Notes: generated by a model from the sequence alone, not told the origin. A DNA stretch of 64,000 nt from Mycobacterium sp. (GCA_016197405.1 JACPVR010000035.1:83441-147440); one strand, 5' to 3'. Shown: positions 25,578-34,296, counted from the first letter of the stretch. A program made the numbers and translations.

Positions 25578-26390
25578 GTGGGGGAGTTGGAGATTCTGAA
25601 CCGGGCCCAACAGCTGTTCGCCGGCATCAGCGCACCCGTGCAACTGGGCACCGAAACCCAACGCAGTGTGGGGGATCCGAACAGCCAGTCGATGCAGGGC
25701 GCCGGCGCGCTGAGCTATCAGCGACGTCTCGCGGGCAGTGAGGCTGTGCTGCGATCTGCCTCGGACACCGACGTCCAGATCGCGACGGTTTTGGAAGCGG
25801 CGCAACGCGAACACCGCGACGCCGGGGCGCGATCGGCACAGCTGCTGCGTGAGGCGCGTGCCGACCTGGTGCCACCGGATGCCTCGCCGATGGCACAACG
25901 GGAGGCGATTCGTCGACGGGCGGCGCGACTGCGAACTCAACACCGGGTGGTCAGTACGGCGCACAGACGGGCACTGCGTCGCGCGGCCCTGCTGCGTCTC
26001 CTGCGCTATGCCGCGCTGCGCAGGCGCGGGGGACTTCGGTTGCCGCCGGCATCGGGACGCGCTGCACTCGCGGTGCGCGCCGCACTGTCACGGCTGGGCC
26101 GGCCGTACGTGTGGGGAGCGACCGGTCCCAACCAGTTCGACTGTTCCGGACTGATGCAATGGGCCTATCACCAGGCCGGTATCGACCTGCACCGCACCAC
26201 CTACGACCAGATCCACGACGGTGTGGCGGTGCCACGCTCCCAGGTCCAACCCGGAGACCTGGTCTTCCCGCACACCGGGCACGTGCAGATGGCGATCGGC
26301 AACGGAATGGTGGTCGAGGCACCGCACGCCGGGGCGAATGTGCAGATCAGTCGGCTCGGCGATGTCATCGCGATACGCAGGCCCGGCTGA
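25578..26390 (+). CDS. NlpC/P60 peptidase, Rv0024-like
   Basis: A 270-aa protein with a C-terminal NlpC/P60 domain. Seen: GRPYVWGATGPNQFDCSGLM with the catalytic Cys, GDLVFPHTGHVQMAIGNG with the catalytic His, and VVEAPHAGANVQ. Relatives cleave the D-Glu-mDAP bond of peptidoglycan. The N-terminal 160 residues are helical and charged, with basic runs such as RRRAARLRTQHR. There is no Sec signal, so if it acts on the wall it needs another export route. It corresponds to Rv0024. Starts at GTG 25578. Confidence 0.85.
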   Translation: MGELEILNRAQQLFAGISAPVQLGTETQRSVGDPNSQSMQGAGALSYQRRLAGSEAVLRSASDTDVQIATVLEAAQREHRDAGARSAQLLREARADLVPPDASPMAQREAIRRRAARLRTQHRVVSTAHRRALRRAALLRLLRYAALRRRGGLRLPPASGRAALAVRAALSRLGRPYVWGATGPNQFDCSGLMQWAYHQAGIDLHRTTYDQIHDGVAVPRSQVQPGDLVFPHTGHVQMAIGNGMVVEAPHAGANVQISRLGDVIAIRRPG

Positions 26391-26450
26391 TGCGGTGCCG
26401 AAGGCCCGCGGTGAATTGTCCCTGTCGTTGCCCCCGAGTACGTTCGGCTC

Positions 26451-26804
26451 ATGGCAGAGCAGTCGGGGCAGTCCATCGCCGCGCTGCAGTCGAGGCTGTC
26501 GGCGCTGGCGCACCGGCACGGCGCAATCGGCGAAGCCGACCGCCGGTTCGCCGATGCGGTGTCGAGCGCGCACGCCATCACGGTGCAGGCCCTGGCAGCA
26601 CTCGACCGGATCGAGACCGAGATCGAGGCTGCGGTCGCCGAGCAGCAGCAGCGTTCGATCGACACCCCCGCGGGGGCCCGGGACCTGCAGCGCTACCTGC
26701 TCGACAAGCAACGCGAGATCCAGGCCGTGGTGACGGCGGCGCACGACCAAGCCGCCCGGAAAACCGCTGTCATACAAGAGATTCTGGATACCTACCGCAG
26801 CTGA
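26451..26804 (+). CDS. DUF4226 family protein, Rv0025-like
   Basis: A 117-aa all-helical protein. Seen: a helix with SGQSIAALQSRLSALAHRHG, then DTPAGARDLQRYLLDKQREI near residues 70-90, which is also found almost unchanged in the next protein (DTPAGARDFQRYLIGKIREI). Size and helix content resemble WXG100/ESX-related small proteins. It has no recognised catalytic residues. Position and size match Rv0025 of the Rv0022c-Rv0028 locus; function unknown, with ESX association only inferred. Confidence 0.75.
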   Translation: MAEQSGQSIAALQSRLSALAHRHGAIGEADRRFADAVSSAHAITVQALAALDRIETEIEAAVAEQQQRSIDTPAGARDLQRYLLDKQREIQAVVTAAHDQAARKTAVIQEILDTYRS

Positions 26805-26822
26805 TCGCCCGGTGGTCCTGAG

Positions 26823-28289
26823 ATGCCGGACACGTTGCAGGACCTCCGCGATGTCATCGACCATGTCACGACGGCGACCGGTGACCGCAATGCCTGGCGT
26901 CGCGGGCTCAGCGATGCCGAACTGGCGGCGGTGCCGACCACTGTCATCGACCCCGCGGTGGCGACCGGTCTGATCGCCAAGATCAAGTCCAACCATCCCG
27001 CATTGTTCGACCCACGCACCGGAGCGCCCATCGTGACTCAGCCACCGCAGCCGCCGACGGACACCCAGCAGGGTGACGCGGCGACCGCGATGAAGAAGGC
27101 CGAAGATGATCTGGCACAGCAGAGCTCACGCGCCGCACAACTCGACCTGCATGTCATCGGTGCGATCCTCAACGCACACACCCGCACCGTCGAGGGCAGC
27201 GACCGGCTGGGCCGGTTGCAACTCGACATCGAGAACGCGGTGCGATCGCGCACCGACCTCGATACCCCGGCCGGCGCTCGCGACTTCCAGCGGTACCTGA
27301 TCGGCAAGATCCGCGAGATCGGCGCAGTCGTGGAAACCGCCAACCTCGACGACACCTCGAAGGCCGCGCTCGCCGGCGCATGGACCGCGTTGTACGCCAG
27401 CTCCGGTGATACCGACACGCCGCCGCGAACATCCGAACCGCCGAGGGCTGCAGCTGCGACGCCCCCTGCGTCCGGGCCGTCGACGGGGCCGGCAGCGGAG
27501 CCGTTGCCGCCATATGGATCCGACCTCGACATCGGACCCGCGCTCGACCCCTTGCCGCCGAGCGAACCCAGCCCGATCAGCACTGCACCGCCTGCCGCGC
27601 AGCAGCCCCCGGCGCCCAGCGCATTTCCGCAGAGCCCCATGCCGACACTGCCGATGTCCGGCGCCGGTATGACGCCGATGTCGATGCCGGCCGACCCGCT
27701 GTCCCGCGGCACCACACCACCGGAATCGGCGGGGCAGCGATACCCGGGCACCGGCGGTATGACCCTCGACGAATTGCTCGACAGCTATCCGCTGGACGAG
27801 GACCCGGAAGCCGACCCGGAATCCGAAGACACCGACGGGCAGGAGACGCCGGAACCGGCTGCCGACACCGCCGAGCCGGATACGACGGTGCGCCTGCCGG
27901 ACGGCAGCTCGGTTCGTGCACCGTCGGCTGCGATAGCCGCCGTGATCACCGCCGCCGTCGCCGGCACCCCGATCGCCGAAGCATTCCACCAGCAGGGCAT
28001 CAGCATCCCGCCGCCGGGCACCGCCGTCGCCGATCCCGTGGCCGCCGCCCGGCTCACCGTCGGCGATATCGGGATGTTCACCGATCGGCAGGCGCTCGCG
28101 GTCGATGACGACCGAGCATTCTTGGACGGACGGATTCGCCCGGTTGCCGACGTCAACGGACCGAGCTTCCTAGGCTGGCTGCATCCGCCGGCCCCCGGCG
28201 CCACCACACCGTCAGCCCAGCCGGCACCGCCGCCCGGCGAAACCCCACCCCCGACCCGGCCGGCGACCGCGGTCGAGAACGCACGATAG
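26823..28289 (+). CDS. DUF4226 protein with proline-rich middle, Rv0026-like
   Basis: A 488-aa protein. Residues 1-60 are helical; about 85-190 is a helical domain with DTPAGARDFQRYLIGKIREI, a paralogue of the preceding protein; about 195-320 is Pro/Ser/Ala-rich and disordered; 320-355 is acidic (LDEDPEADPESEDTDGQE); about 365-455 is a folded C-terminal part with VRLPDGSSVRAPSAAIAAVI and AARLTVGDIGMFTDRQALAV; a Pro-rich tail ends the chain. The layout resembles ESX substrates or scaffold proteins. Corresponds to Rv0026. No signal peptide. Confidence 0.75.
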   Translation: MPDTLQDLRDVIDHVTTATGDRNAWRRGLSDAELAAVPTTVIDPAVATGLIAKIKSNHPALFDPRTGAPIVTQPPQPPTDTQQGDAATAMKKAEDDLAQQSSRAAQLDLHVIGAILNAHTRTVEGSDRLGRLQLDIENAVRSRTDLDTPAGARDFQRYLIGKIREIGAVVETANLDDTSKAALAGAWTALYASSGDTDTPPRTSEPPRAAAATPPASGPSTGPAAEPLPPYGSDLDIGPALDPLPPSEPSPISTAPPAAQQPPAPSAFPQSPMPTLPMSGAGMTPMSMPADPLSRGTTPPESAGQRYPGTGGMTLDELLDSYPLDEDPEADPESEDTDGQETPEPAADTAEPDTTVRLPDGSSVRAPSAAIAAVITAAVAGTPIAEAFHQQGISIPPPGTAVADPVAAARLTVGDIGMFTDRQALAVDDDRAFLDGRIRPVADVNGPSFLGWLHPPAPGATTPSAQPAPPPGETPPPTRPATAVENAR

Positions 28290-28298
28290 GAGACAGCG

Positions 28299-28616
28299 AT
28301 GGCCGACATCATCCGGGTGGACCTGGAAAATCTGCGAGAAGCTGCGACCCGCCATGGCGAGGTGGCCGATCAGCTGCGGGTCGTGCCGGACAGCCACGAC
28401 GCCATCCAGCAGAGCCTGGACTCGCTGGGCCCGATCTTCGCCGAATTGCGGGAAGCCGGTCGAGAGCTGCTCGAACAGCGCAGGCTCTGTTATCAGGAGC
28501 AAGCCGACGAACACTCGGCAATGGCGGATAGTCTCAGGGCGTCTGCGACCTATTGGGAGGAGCACGAGGACGAGCGCGCCGCGGCCATGCGCGCGCTTTC
28601 CGACGACCAGCGATGA
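28299..28616 (+). CDS. DUF2580/EspC-like small helical protein, Rv0027-like
   Basis: A 105-aa protein of the DUF2580 (EspC-type) group. Seen: an N-terminal IIRVDLENLREAATRHGEVAD, a central helix-turn, and a C-terminal YQEQADEHSAMADSLRASA. ESX substrates of this type form helical hairpins and often end with a Y-x3-D/E signal; here YWEEHED is close, but the exact spacing is not met. Strong AGGAGA site before the ATG. Its stop overlaps the next start by 4 bp (ATGA). Confidence 0.75.
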   Translation: MADIIRVDLENLREAATRHGEVADQLRVVPDSHDAIQQSLDSLGPIFAELREAGRELLEQRRLCYQEQADEHSAMADSLRASATYWEEHEDERAAAMRALSDDQR

Positions 28617-28924
28617 CAGATCCTGACCCGGCCTTCGACGCCACCCACCCCAGTGGGCACATCCTGTTCCGCAGTTGTCGCGGCGGCTACCTGCACAGTG
28701 TGGCGTTGACCGAGGCCGCGATGGACACCGATGCGGACACTCTGGCGCAGGCCATCACGCTGACCGCCGATGTGTCATACCTGAAGGCCGCCATGGAGAT
28801 TCGTGACGAGATCCTGGCCGCCGGCCATACGCCGTCAGCGGAGGTCCCGACCGCCGATGATCTGGCCGCCGCTCTCGACCGGCTCGGTGAGCACCGACTC
28901 GGCAGCGCAGAAGCCGGCGCCTGA
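28613..28924 (+). CDS. DUF2694 family protein, Rv0028-like
   Basis: A 103-aa protein. Seen: an N-terminal SGHILFRSCRGGYLHSVALT followed by TDADTLAQAITLTADVSYLK and AAMEIRDEILAAGHTPS, the order seen in the DUF2694 proteins that partner EspC-like proteins near ESX and Rv0028 loci. The ATG overlaps the TGA of the DUF2580 gene, so translation is coupled. Likely the last gene of the operon starting at whiB5. Confidence 0.75.
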   Translation: MTDPDPAFDATHPSGHILFRSCRGGYLHSVALTEAAMDTDADTLAQAITLTADVSYLKAAMEIRDEILAAGHTPSAEVPTADDLAAALDRLGEHRLGSAEAGA

Positions 28925-28929
28925 TGAGT

Positions 28930-29073
28930 TCAGCGCACCCAGTTCCTGACCAGATCCGGATCGGGTGCGATATCGGCGGGCGGCTCGACAGGGCGCTCGC
29001 CGAACAACTCGCGCGCCCGCGCCAGCAGGGTGCGCACCTCGTCGAGTTGCTGCTGAAGCAGCGAGTCCGCCAT
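28930..29073 (-). CDS. Predicted small helical protein (47 aa)
   Basis: Short frame on the minus strand reading MADSLLQQQLDEVRTLLARA, then RELFGERPVEPPADIAPDPD and LVRNWVR. The amphipathic helix followed by an acidic Pro-rich tail looks like real protein rather than chance. It fills the gap between the convergent DUF2694 gene (6 bp between stops) and the divergent SDR gene. No good ribosome site is visible and no function is known. Confidence 0.42.
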   Translation of the reverse strand: MADSLLQQQLDEVRTLLARARELFGERPVEPPADIAPDPDLVRNWVR

Positions 29074-29146
29074 GCAGCGAAAGTACTACCGGTGCGGTGA
29101 GCACACAATTCACCTTCCAGCCCCTGTCGATGATCGGAGATCCGCG

Positions 29147-29923
29147 GTGACCTACTGGCATTCCGATTCGCTGCGTGACCGCGTGGTGATCGTGACCGGA
29201 GCGGCCCGCGGAGTCGGCCGGGGTATCAGCGCGGCACTGCTCGAGCGCGGTGCCTCGGTATTGCTCGTCGATATCAACGGTGAGCAGTTGGCCACCACCA
29301 CAAAGGAATTCGTCGACCGTGGTCAATCTGCTGCGCAGTTGGTCGCCGACCTTCGTGACCCCGATGTCGCAACGCAGATCGTGGCTACCGCCGTTGCGAC
29401 CTTCGGCGGCCTACACGGGCTGGTCAACAACGCGATCGCGACCAACGAGCCCAAGAAGTTCGGCGAGATCACCGTCGAGGACTTCGCGTTGGTCTCCGAT
29501 GTGGGTCCACGCGCAACGATGCTGCTGATGCAGGCCGCCTATCCGGAACTGCTCGCCGCGGGCGGCGGGTCCATCGTCAACCTCGGATCCGGTACCGGTA
29601 CCGGAGGCGAAACGCGCTGGGGAGCCTACGCCGGTGCAAAGGAATCGATTCGGGGCATCTCGAAGGTCGCGATGCTGGAGTGGGGCCGTGACGCGATCCG
29701 GGTCAACACCATCTGCCCGTTCGCCGCTTCCGACGGGGTCGAATCGTGGCGGCAGTTCGCGCCTGAGCACTACGAGAAGGCCGTCAGCCGGGTGCCGATG
29801 AAACGGATCGGACATGTGCAGACCGACGTCGGCGCGCTGGTGGCGTTCCTGCTCAGCGACGATGCCACCTTCATCACCGGCCAGACCATCAACGTCGACG
29901 GCGGTATCGGCACCTTCAGGTAA
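29147..29923 (+). CDS. SDR family oxidoreductase
   Basis: Classical SDR of 258 aa. Seen: VIVTGAARGVGRGISAALLE with the NAD(P)-binding glycines, LVNNAIATNEPKKFG, the Ser-bearing strand SIVNLGSGTGTGGE and YAGAKESIRGISK with the Tyr-x3-Lys pair, then the C-terminal GQTINVDGGIG. It resembles 3-oxoacyl-ACP reductase-like proteins but the substrate is unknown. The GTG at 29147, preceded by CGGAG, is preferred. A methyltransferase gene follows 17 bp downstream on the same strand, possibly cotranscribed. Confidence 0.85.
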   Translation: MTYWHSDSLRDRVVIVTGAARGVGRGISAALLERGASVLLVDINGEQLATTTKEFVDRGQSAAQLVADLRDPDVATQIVATAVATFGGLHGLVNNAIATNEPKKFGEITVEDFALVSDVGPRATMLLMQAAYPELLAAGGGSIVNLGSGTGTGGETRWGAYAGAKESIRGISKVAMLEWGRDAIRVNTICPFAASDGVESWRQFAPEHYEKAVSRVPMKRIGHVQTDVGALVAFLLSDDATFITGQTINVDGGIGTFR

Positions 29924-29940
29924 CCGGTACCGTCGGTAAC

Positions 29941-30579
29941 ATGACGTCAGCACAACGCCGCATCTTCAACGACGCGGTCACCAATTTTTGGAGTTTCGCC
30001 GCCCCGGCCTACGACCTGCCGTTCCTGCAGCAGTGGGTGTACCGGCCGGCTCAAACCGAGGTCATCAACCTGCTCCGGGCCCGCGACGCGCAAGCCGTCG
30101 CCGATATCGCCTGTGGGACCGGCATTCTCGCCGACCGCATCGAGCGGGAACTACACCCGGCGAAGGTCTACGGGGTCGACATGTCCGACGGCATGCTCAA
30201 ACAGGCTCAACAGCGCTCGGCGGCCGTGACCTGGCTCAAGGGTCCCGCCGAGCAACTGCCGTTCGACGACGGGGCATTGGACGCCGTCGTCACGACCTCG
30301 GCGTTCCACTTCTTCGATCAGCCCGCGGCGCTGCGTGAATTCCACCGTGTGCTCGCTCCCGGCGGCGTCGCGGCGGTGGCGACCATCAGCCCTCGCCAGC
30401 CGGTGGTGCTGTCCAAGCTCATCGACAGTTCGCGGTCACCGGCGCACAATCCGTCGCCCGAGCAGATGCGTGAACTGTTCACCGATGCGGGCTTCACCGT
30501 GGCCGATCAACACCGGGTGAACCGGCCGCTCTGGACGCAGCTGGTGTCGGATCTGATCACCATCGGGACCAAGAGCTGA
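29941..30579 (+). CDS. Class I SAM-dependent methyltransferase (UbiE-like)
   Basis: A 212-aa methyltransferase. Seen: motif I VADIACGTGILADRIERELH, motif II GVDMSDGMLKQAQQR, the motif IV part LPFDDGALDAVVTTSAFHFF and the hairpin REFHRVLAPGGVAAVATISP. The N-terminal YDLPFLQQWVYRPAQTEV covers the substrate. The substrate is unknown. Its stop lies 4 bp from the stop of the convergent 1019-aa secreted protein. Confidence 0.85.
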   Translation: MTSAQRRIFNDAVTNFWSFAAPAYDLPFLQQWVYRPAQTEVINLLRARDAQAVADIACGTGILADRIERELHPAKVYGVDMSDGMLKQAQQRSAAVTWLKGPAEQLPFDDGALDAVVTTSAFHFFDQPAALREFHRVLAPGGVAAVATISPRQPVVLSKLIDSSRSPAHNPSPEQMRELFTDAGFTVADQHRVNRPLWTQLVSDLITIGTKS

Positions 30580-30583
30580 CGGG

Positions 30584-33019
30584 TCACAAAGCGCGAACGG
30601 TGTAGCCCAGGTCGCGCAGGATGCCGATCTCGATCGCGCTCAGCTTTCTGATGCTGAGGCCTTGAGAACCGTTGGCGTTCATGATCTTCTGGTCGTCGCC
30701 GGTGAAGGTCGAGTCATCCAGGTGGCCCATCGAGCTGCCTTGCTGCCACACGCTCGGGGTGTACAGCGGAACGACCGCGCCATAGGCGGCGATGGCATTG
30801 GCTCCGCCGAAGTAGAGTCCGCCGCCGCCTCCGGTCAGGTTGGGGTCGTAGTCGGTGTCCCACTGGAAGTTCGAGCCGATCGCCTTGGTGCCGTCGGAGG
30901 CCACGACGAAGCCGGCGAACACCGACCAGTTCTCTCGGGTGTTGAGTCCGGCGCTCCTGATCCTGGAGGTGAAGCCGAAAGAGTGCAGCAGTTCATGCAC
31001 CATCACATCCCGGAAGTCGTACTCATCGCTTGCGACGGCATCGCCCAGCGCCCACTTGTAGGCGAAGTTCCATTCGATCTCGCCGTCGGCGATCGAGTCG
31101 TTCGAATCGACGCCATTGATGAGCTTGTTCTGAACCACCGTCGGGTGGAAACCGGGGGCCGAACTGATGAGGTCGCTGAATGCCGATGCGAGAGTGTCGG
31201 AATCGGGATCGTCCTCGCCGGCGACCTGGTAGTCGAGCCTGACCGGAGCCGCCACCACGAAGTAGGTGAGTAGCGTGTTCGCCGCCGCCTGCAGCGCCGC
31301 GCGGCGTTCGGCGGTCCAGAACTCCGCACCGGTGGTGTAGTCGAAGTCGAAGGTGATGGCGCCCTGGTTGATGACGTTGCGTGCCGATGAGCCCAGGCCG
31401 CGCAACGGGTTGAGCAGGTTGACATGCAAGCCGAGGTCGATGGCGGCGACGGTGAAGCTGTCGACACCGTTGAACCCGGTTCCCGGGGTGTAGATGTAGC
31501 TGCCGTCGGCGTTGACCTTGACCGTGCCGGTCTTCGGACCCTTGATGAGACGGTAAGCCAGCCAGTCATTTTCGGGGTCGACGGCGTCGATGGTGCCGCT
31601 GACCGTACCGTCGACCTGTCCGGTGATCTGTATCGGATCGACCGAGGGCGCCAGGTTGAACAACGTGCGCCGTACAGCCCACAGCGCGCCCTCCAGATTC
31701 CACTTGGCATAGCCACTGATGGGCAGCGAATCGATCCACGCCTGCGAATCGGTGGTCCAGACGGTGACCGGGTCGGTGAGCTGGATGGTCTGCGGCGCGA
31801 CCGCTTCCGCTTCGGCCTGCGGCTGCGGGGCGGTCACCGTGTAGCCGAGGTCGCGCATGATGCCGATCTCGATGTCACTCAGGGTCCGTTCACCCAGGCC
31901 TCTGCCGGCAACGATGGCGTCCATCAGCAGATGGTCAGGACCGGCGAAGGTGGCGTCATCGAGGTGTGAGCCCGAACTCCCCGGTGACCAGGTGGCGGGC
32001 GCGTAGAGCGGAACAGGCCTGCCGTAGGCGTCGACGGCGTTGGAGCCGCCGAAGTTCAAACCTCCATTGGCGCCGGTGAGGTTCGGATTGTTGGCGGGGT
32101 TCCACACACCGTCGGCGCCGATCAGTCTGGTGCCATCGGCCGATACGACGAACTGGTCGAACACCGACCAGCTCAGATCGGTGTCTTCTCGGTCGGCATC
32201 CACCTCCGAGCTGAAACCAAATGAATGCAACAACTCGTGCATCGCGGTGCTCCGGAAGTCGTATTGATCGCTGGAGACCTCCTCACCTAGTCCCCAGGAC
32301 TTTCCGAAGTTCCATTCGATATCACCGTCGACCGCTGCGCCGTTGGCATCGACACCGGTGAGCAGTTTGTGCTGCACGATTGTCGGCCAGAACCCTGGAT
32401 CCTGACTGGTGAGATCACTGAAGGCACTTGCGAGGGTCCGCGAGGTTGGATCGTCTTGACCCTTGATCTCATAGTTGAGCACCACGGGTTGGGTGACCAG
32501 GAAGTATGCGATGAGGGCGTCGGCGGCTTGTTGCAGCGCGAGCCGACGCTCGGCGGTCCAGTGCTCGGCTCCGGTGGTGTAGTCGAAGTCGAAGGTGATG
32601 GCGCCCTGGTTGATCAGGTTGCGGGCTGAGCTACCGACCCCGCGCAGCGGGTTGAGCAGGTTGACGTGGATGCCGAGGTCGATGGCGGCGACGGTGAAGG
32701 TGTCGACACCGTTGAAGCCCGCTCCGGGGGTGTAGGTGTAGCTGCCGTCGGCGTTGACCTTGACCGTGCCGGTCTTGGGACCTTTGACCAAGCGGTAGAC
32801 GAGCCAGTCGTTCTCCGGATCGATGGCCGCGACGGTGCCGGTCACCGGGCCGGTGACCTGTCCGCTGATCTGGGTGGGGGCGACGGTAGGTGCGAGGTTG
32901 AAGAACGTGCGGCGGACCGCCCACAGCGCACCCTCCAGATTCCACTTGGCGTAGCCACTGATGGGCAGCGAATCGATCCACGCCTGCGAATCGGCGGTCC
33001 AGATGGTGACGGGATCCGT
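30584..33019 (-). repeat. Intragenic tandem duplication, 1242-bp period
   Basis: The two copies inside the secreted-protein gene line up at a constant offset of 1242 bp (414 codons): for example CCTGCGAATCGG recurs at 31741 and 32983, and the HELLH codons at 30997 and 32239. Large stretches are near-identical at DNA level (about 31680-31770 against 32922-33012), others have diverged, so the duplication is neither very fresh nor ancient. Confidence 0.85.
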
Positions 33020-33643
33020 GACGGTGCGTGTGGCCTGCTGGAGGGCGGCTGCTGCCACCGGCTGGGTGTTCGTCGAGGAGGTGTCCGCGGTGTTCGATTG
33101 TTCGGCCGGTTCGGCGACCTCGTCGTCGGCCGGGGTTTCGTCGTCGGCGTCCGGCGATGTTGTCGAATCATCGGACTGATCGGCAGCGGACCCCGCAGCG
33201 GATTGCGCGCCGGTCTCGTCAGTGTCGGCGTCCGCGATGGCGTCACGGTCGGTGTCTGTCGGGTCGGCTTCGGTGTCGGCATCGTCGCGATCGGAAGTGT
33301 CGGAAGCGTCGTCGGTGTCGGAGCTTGCGTCAGCGTCGTCGTCAGAGTCGCTGGGCCCCGTGTCCGCCGAGGCGGTGGAACTCCCTGAGCCCGCAGTGCT
33401 GTCGCTGTTGCTGGACCCACCGGTGTCGGAGCCGGAATCACTCGATGACGCCGATGCCTCACTGGAGGTATCCGCGCCCGCCACACCGACCTGGGGGCCC
33501 ACCAAGGTGAAACCCAGCATTGCCGCGCCGATACCGGCCGACACCGCACCGATCTGCAACCACCGCCGGACCGCGAATGTCTCACTGCGACGTGGACGCC
33601 GAACGTGTTGACCTGACGCGTGATTGGTGGCGCAACCCGGCAT
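30584..33643 (-). CDS. Large secreted protein with two tandem VCBS/Ig plus HExxH modules
   Basis: A 1019-aa exported protein. Residues 1-56 form a long signal (RRWLQIGAVSAGIGAAMLGF then GVAGA-DT); 57-200 is a Ser/Asp/Thr-rich low-complexity linker. Then two 414-residue copies follow (about 209-622 and 623-1019). Each has DSQAWIDSLPISGYAKWNLE, a Big/VCBS-like domain (GTVKVNADGSYTYTPGAGFN), a helical part, the zinc-protease-like HELLHSFGF (His469-Glu470 and His883-Glu884) and a closing IMRDLGYTV or ILRDLGYTV. HExxH suggests a zinc peptidase, but the third metzincin His is not visible. The ATG at 33643 follows GGAGGGG; ATG 33673 is an alternative. Confidence 0.78.
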   Translation of the reverse strand: MPGCATNHASGQHVRRPRRSETFAVRRWLQIGAVSAGIGAAMLGFTLVGPQVGVAGADTSSEASASSSDSGSDTGGSSNSDSTAGSGSSTASADTGPSDSDDDADASSDTDDASDTSDRDDADTEADPTDTDRDAIADADTDETGAQSAAGSAADQSDDSTTSPDADDETPADDEVAEPAEQSNTADTSSTNTQPVAAAALQQATRTVTDPVTIWTADSQAWIDSLPISGYAKWNLEGALWAVRRTFFNLAPTVAPTQISGQVTGPVTGTVAAIDPENDWLVYRLVKGPKTGTVKVNADGSYTYTPGAGFNGVDTFTVAAIDLGIHVNLLNPLRGVGSSARNLINQGAITFDFDYTTGAEHWTAERRLALQQAADALIAYFLVTQPVVLNYEIKGQDDPTSRTLASAFSDLTSQDPGFWPTIVQHKLLTGVDANGAAVDGDIEWNFGKSWGLGEEVSSDQYDFRSTAMHELLHSFGFSSEVDADREDTDLSWSVFDQFVVSADGTRLIGADGVWNPANNPNLTGANGGLNFGGSNAVDAYGRPVPLYAPATWSPGSSGSHLDDATFAGPDHLLMDAIVAGRGLGERTLSDIEIGIMRDLGYTVTAPQPQAEAEAVAPQTIQLTDPVTVWTTDSQAWIDSLPISGYAKWNLEGALWAVRRTLFNLAPSVDPIQITGQVDGTVSGTIDAVDPENDWLAYRLIKGPKTGTVKVNADGSYIYTPGTGFNGVDSFTVAAIDLGLHVNLLNPLRGLGSSARNVINQGAITFDFDYTTGAEFWTAERRAALQAAANTLLTYFVVAAPVRLDYQVAGEDDPDSDTLASAFSDLISSAPGFHPTVVQNKLINGVDSNDSIADGEIEWNFAYKWALGDAVASDEYDFRDVMVHELLHSFGFTSRIRSAGLNTRENWSVFAGFVVASDGTKAIGSNFQWDTDYDPNLTGGGGGLYFGGANAIAAYGAVVPLYTPSVWQQGSSMGHLDDSTFTGDDQKIMNANGSQGLSIRKLSAIEIGILRDLGYTVRAL

Positions 33644-34029
33644 CCCTGACCCCTCCGTTAATTTTTCGAGCACACCATAACCCGAAGTTCGACGGCACGC
33701 AGCAAATCACCTCGTCTGTGCAACTTCTTGGAGGAATCGATCGACCATCGGCATATTCGCAGGCCCAAGGTGGTGAATACCGCTGAATGAACCTGTTAGT
33801 TGACTGTGTCCGCCCGGCAGGCAAATGTCCTTCGACTACCTGGCCGAGCCGAACTGGCAACGGCGCGAATGGGGCCGGCGGGTGGTGTGTGCTGGCACAT
33901 TCGTGCCACGGCGACGGAAACCGCGAAGGCGAGCGAAGCGGGAACGCGCGAACCCCTGACCACGTGATCTGTGGTTCTGAGGGGAGGACGGGTGCTGGGC
34001 CCGGAAGCTGGCTCGATGATGGAGCGAAG
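33644..34029. other. Intergenic region without a convincing gene
   Basis: 386 bp between the secreted-protein start and the tRNA-Arg gene. Open frames here have no conserved content. It should hold the promoter of the secreted protein (AT-rich TTAATTTTTCG near 33658) and the 3' trailer of the tRNA transcript. One small perfect hairpin, TGGCAC-ATTC-GTGCCA at 33893-33908, may help end tRNA transcription but lacks a T run. Confidence 0.5.
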
Positions 34030-34102
34030 TGCGCCCGAAGGGATTCGAACCCCTAACCTTCTGATCCGTAGTCAGATGCTCTATCCGTTGAGCTACGGGC
34101 GC
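34030..34102 (-). tRNA. tRNA-Arg (anticodon ACG)
   Basis: The minus strand folds as a 73-nt tRNA: acceptor GCGCCCG/CGGGCGC plus discriminator A, anticodon arm CTGACT-ACG-GATCAG with loop ACG, and T arm AGGGGTTCGAATCCCT. CCA is not encoded. The same tRNA pair precedes hisC2 in M. tuberculosis. Confidence 0.97.
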
Positions 34103-34121
34103 TTGCTATTCAATTATGTGG

Positions 34122-34210
34122 CGGAGGCGAGAGGATTTGAACCTCCGGTCCCGTTTAAGCGGGACAACTCATTAGCAGTGAGTCCCATTCGGCCGCTCTG
34201 GCACGCCTCC
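34122..34210 (-). tRNA. tRNA-Ser (anticodon GCT)
   Basis: 89-nt class II tRNA on the minus strand: acceptor GGAGGCG/CGCCTCC plus discriminator G, anticodon arm CTCACT-GCT-AATGAG, a long variable arm (TCCCGCTTAAACGGGA) and the T loop GGTTCAAATCC. Only 19 bp from the tRNA-Arg gene, probably one transcript. Confidence 0.97.
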
Positions 34211-34296
34211 TGAACTTTCTAGAGGTTACCGGAGCCGCCCTCCGGCACCGGAACCGCCGAGGGCACAGCGTACACAGCCTCACTTATGCTGGCCAA

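Noticed and set aside
33787..34056. Plus-strand open frame upstream of the tRNA genes
   Set aside because: It runs into the tRNA-Arg gene, has no family features and is explained by GC-rich chance frames.
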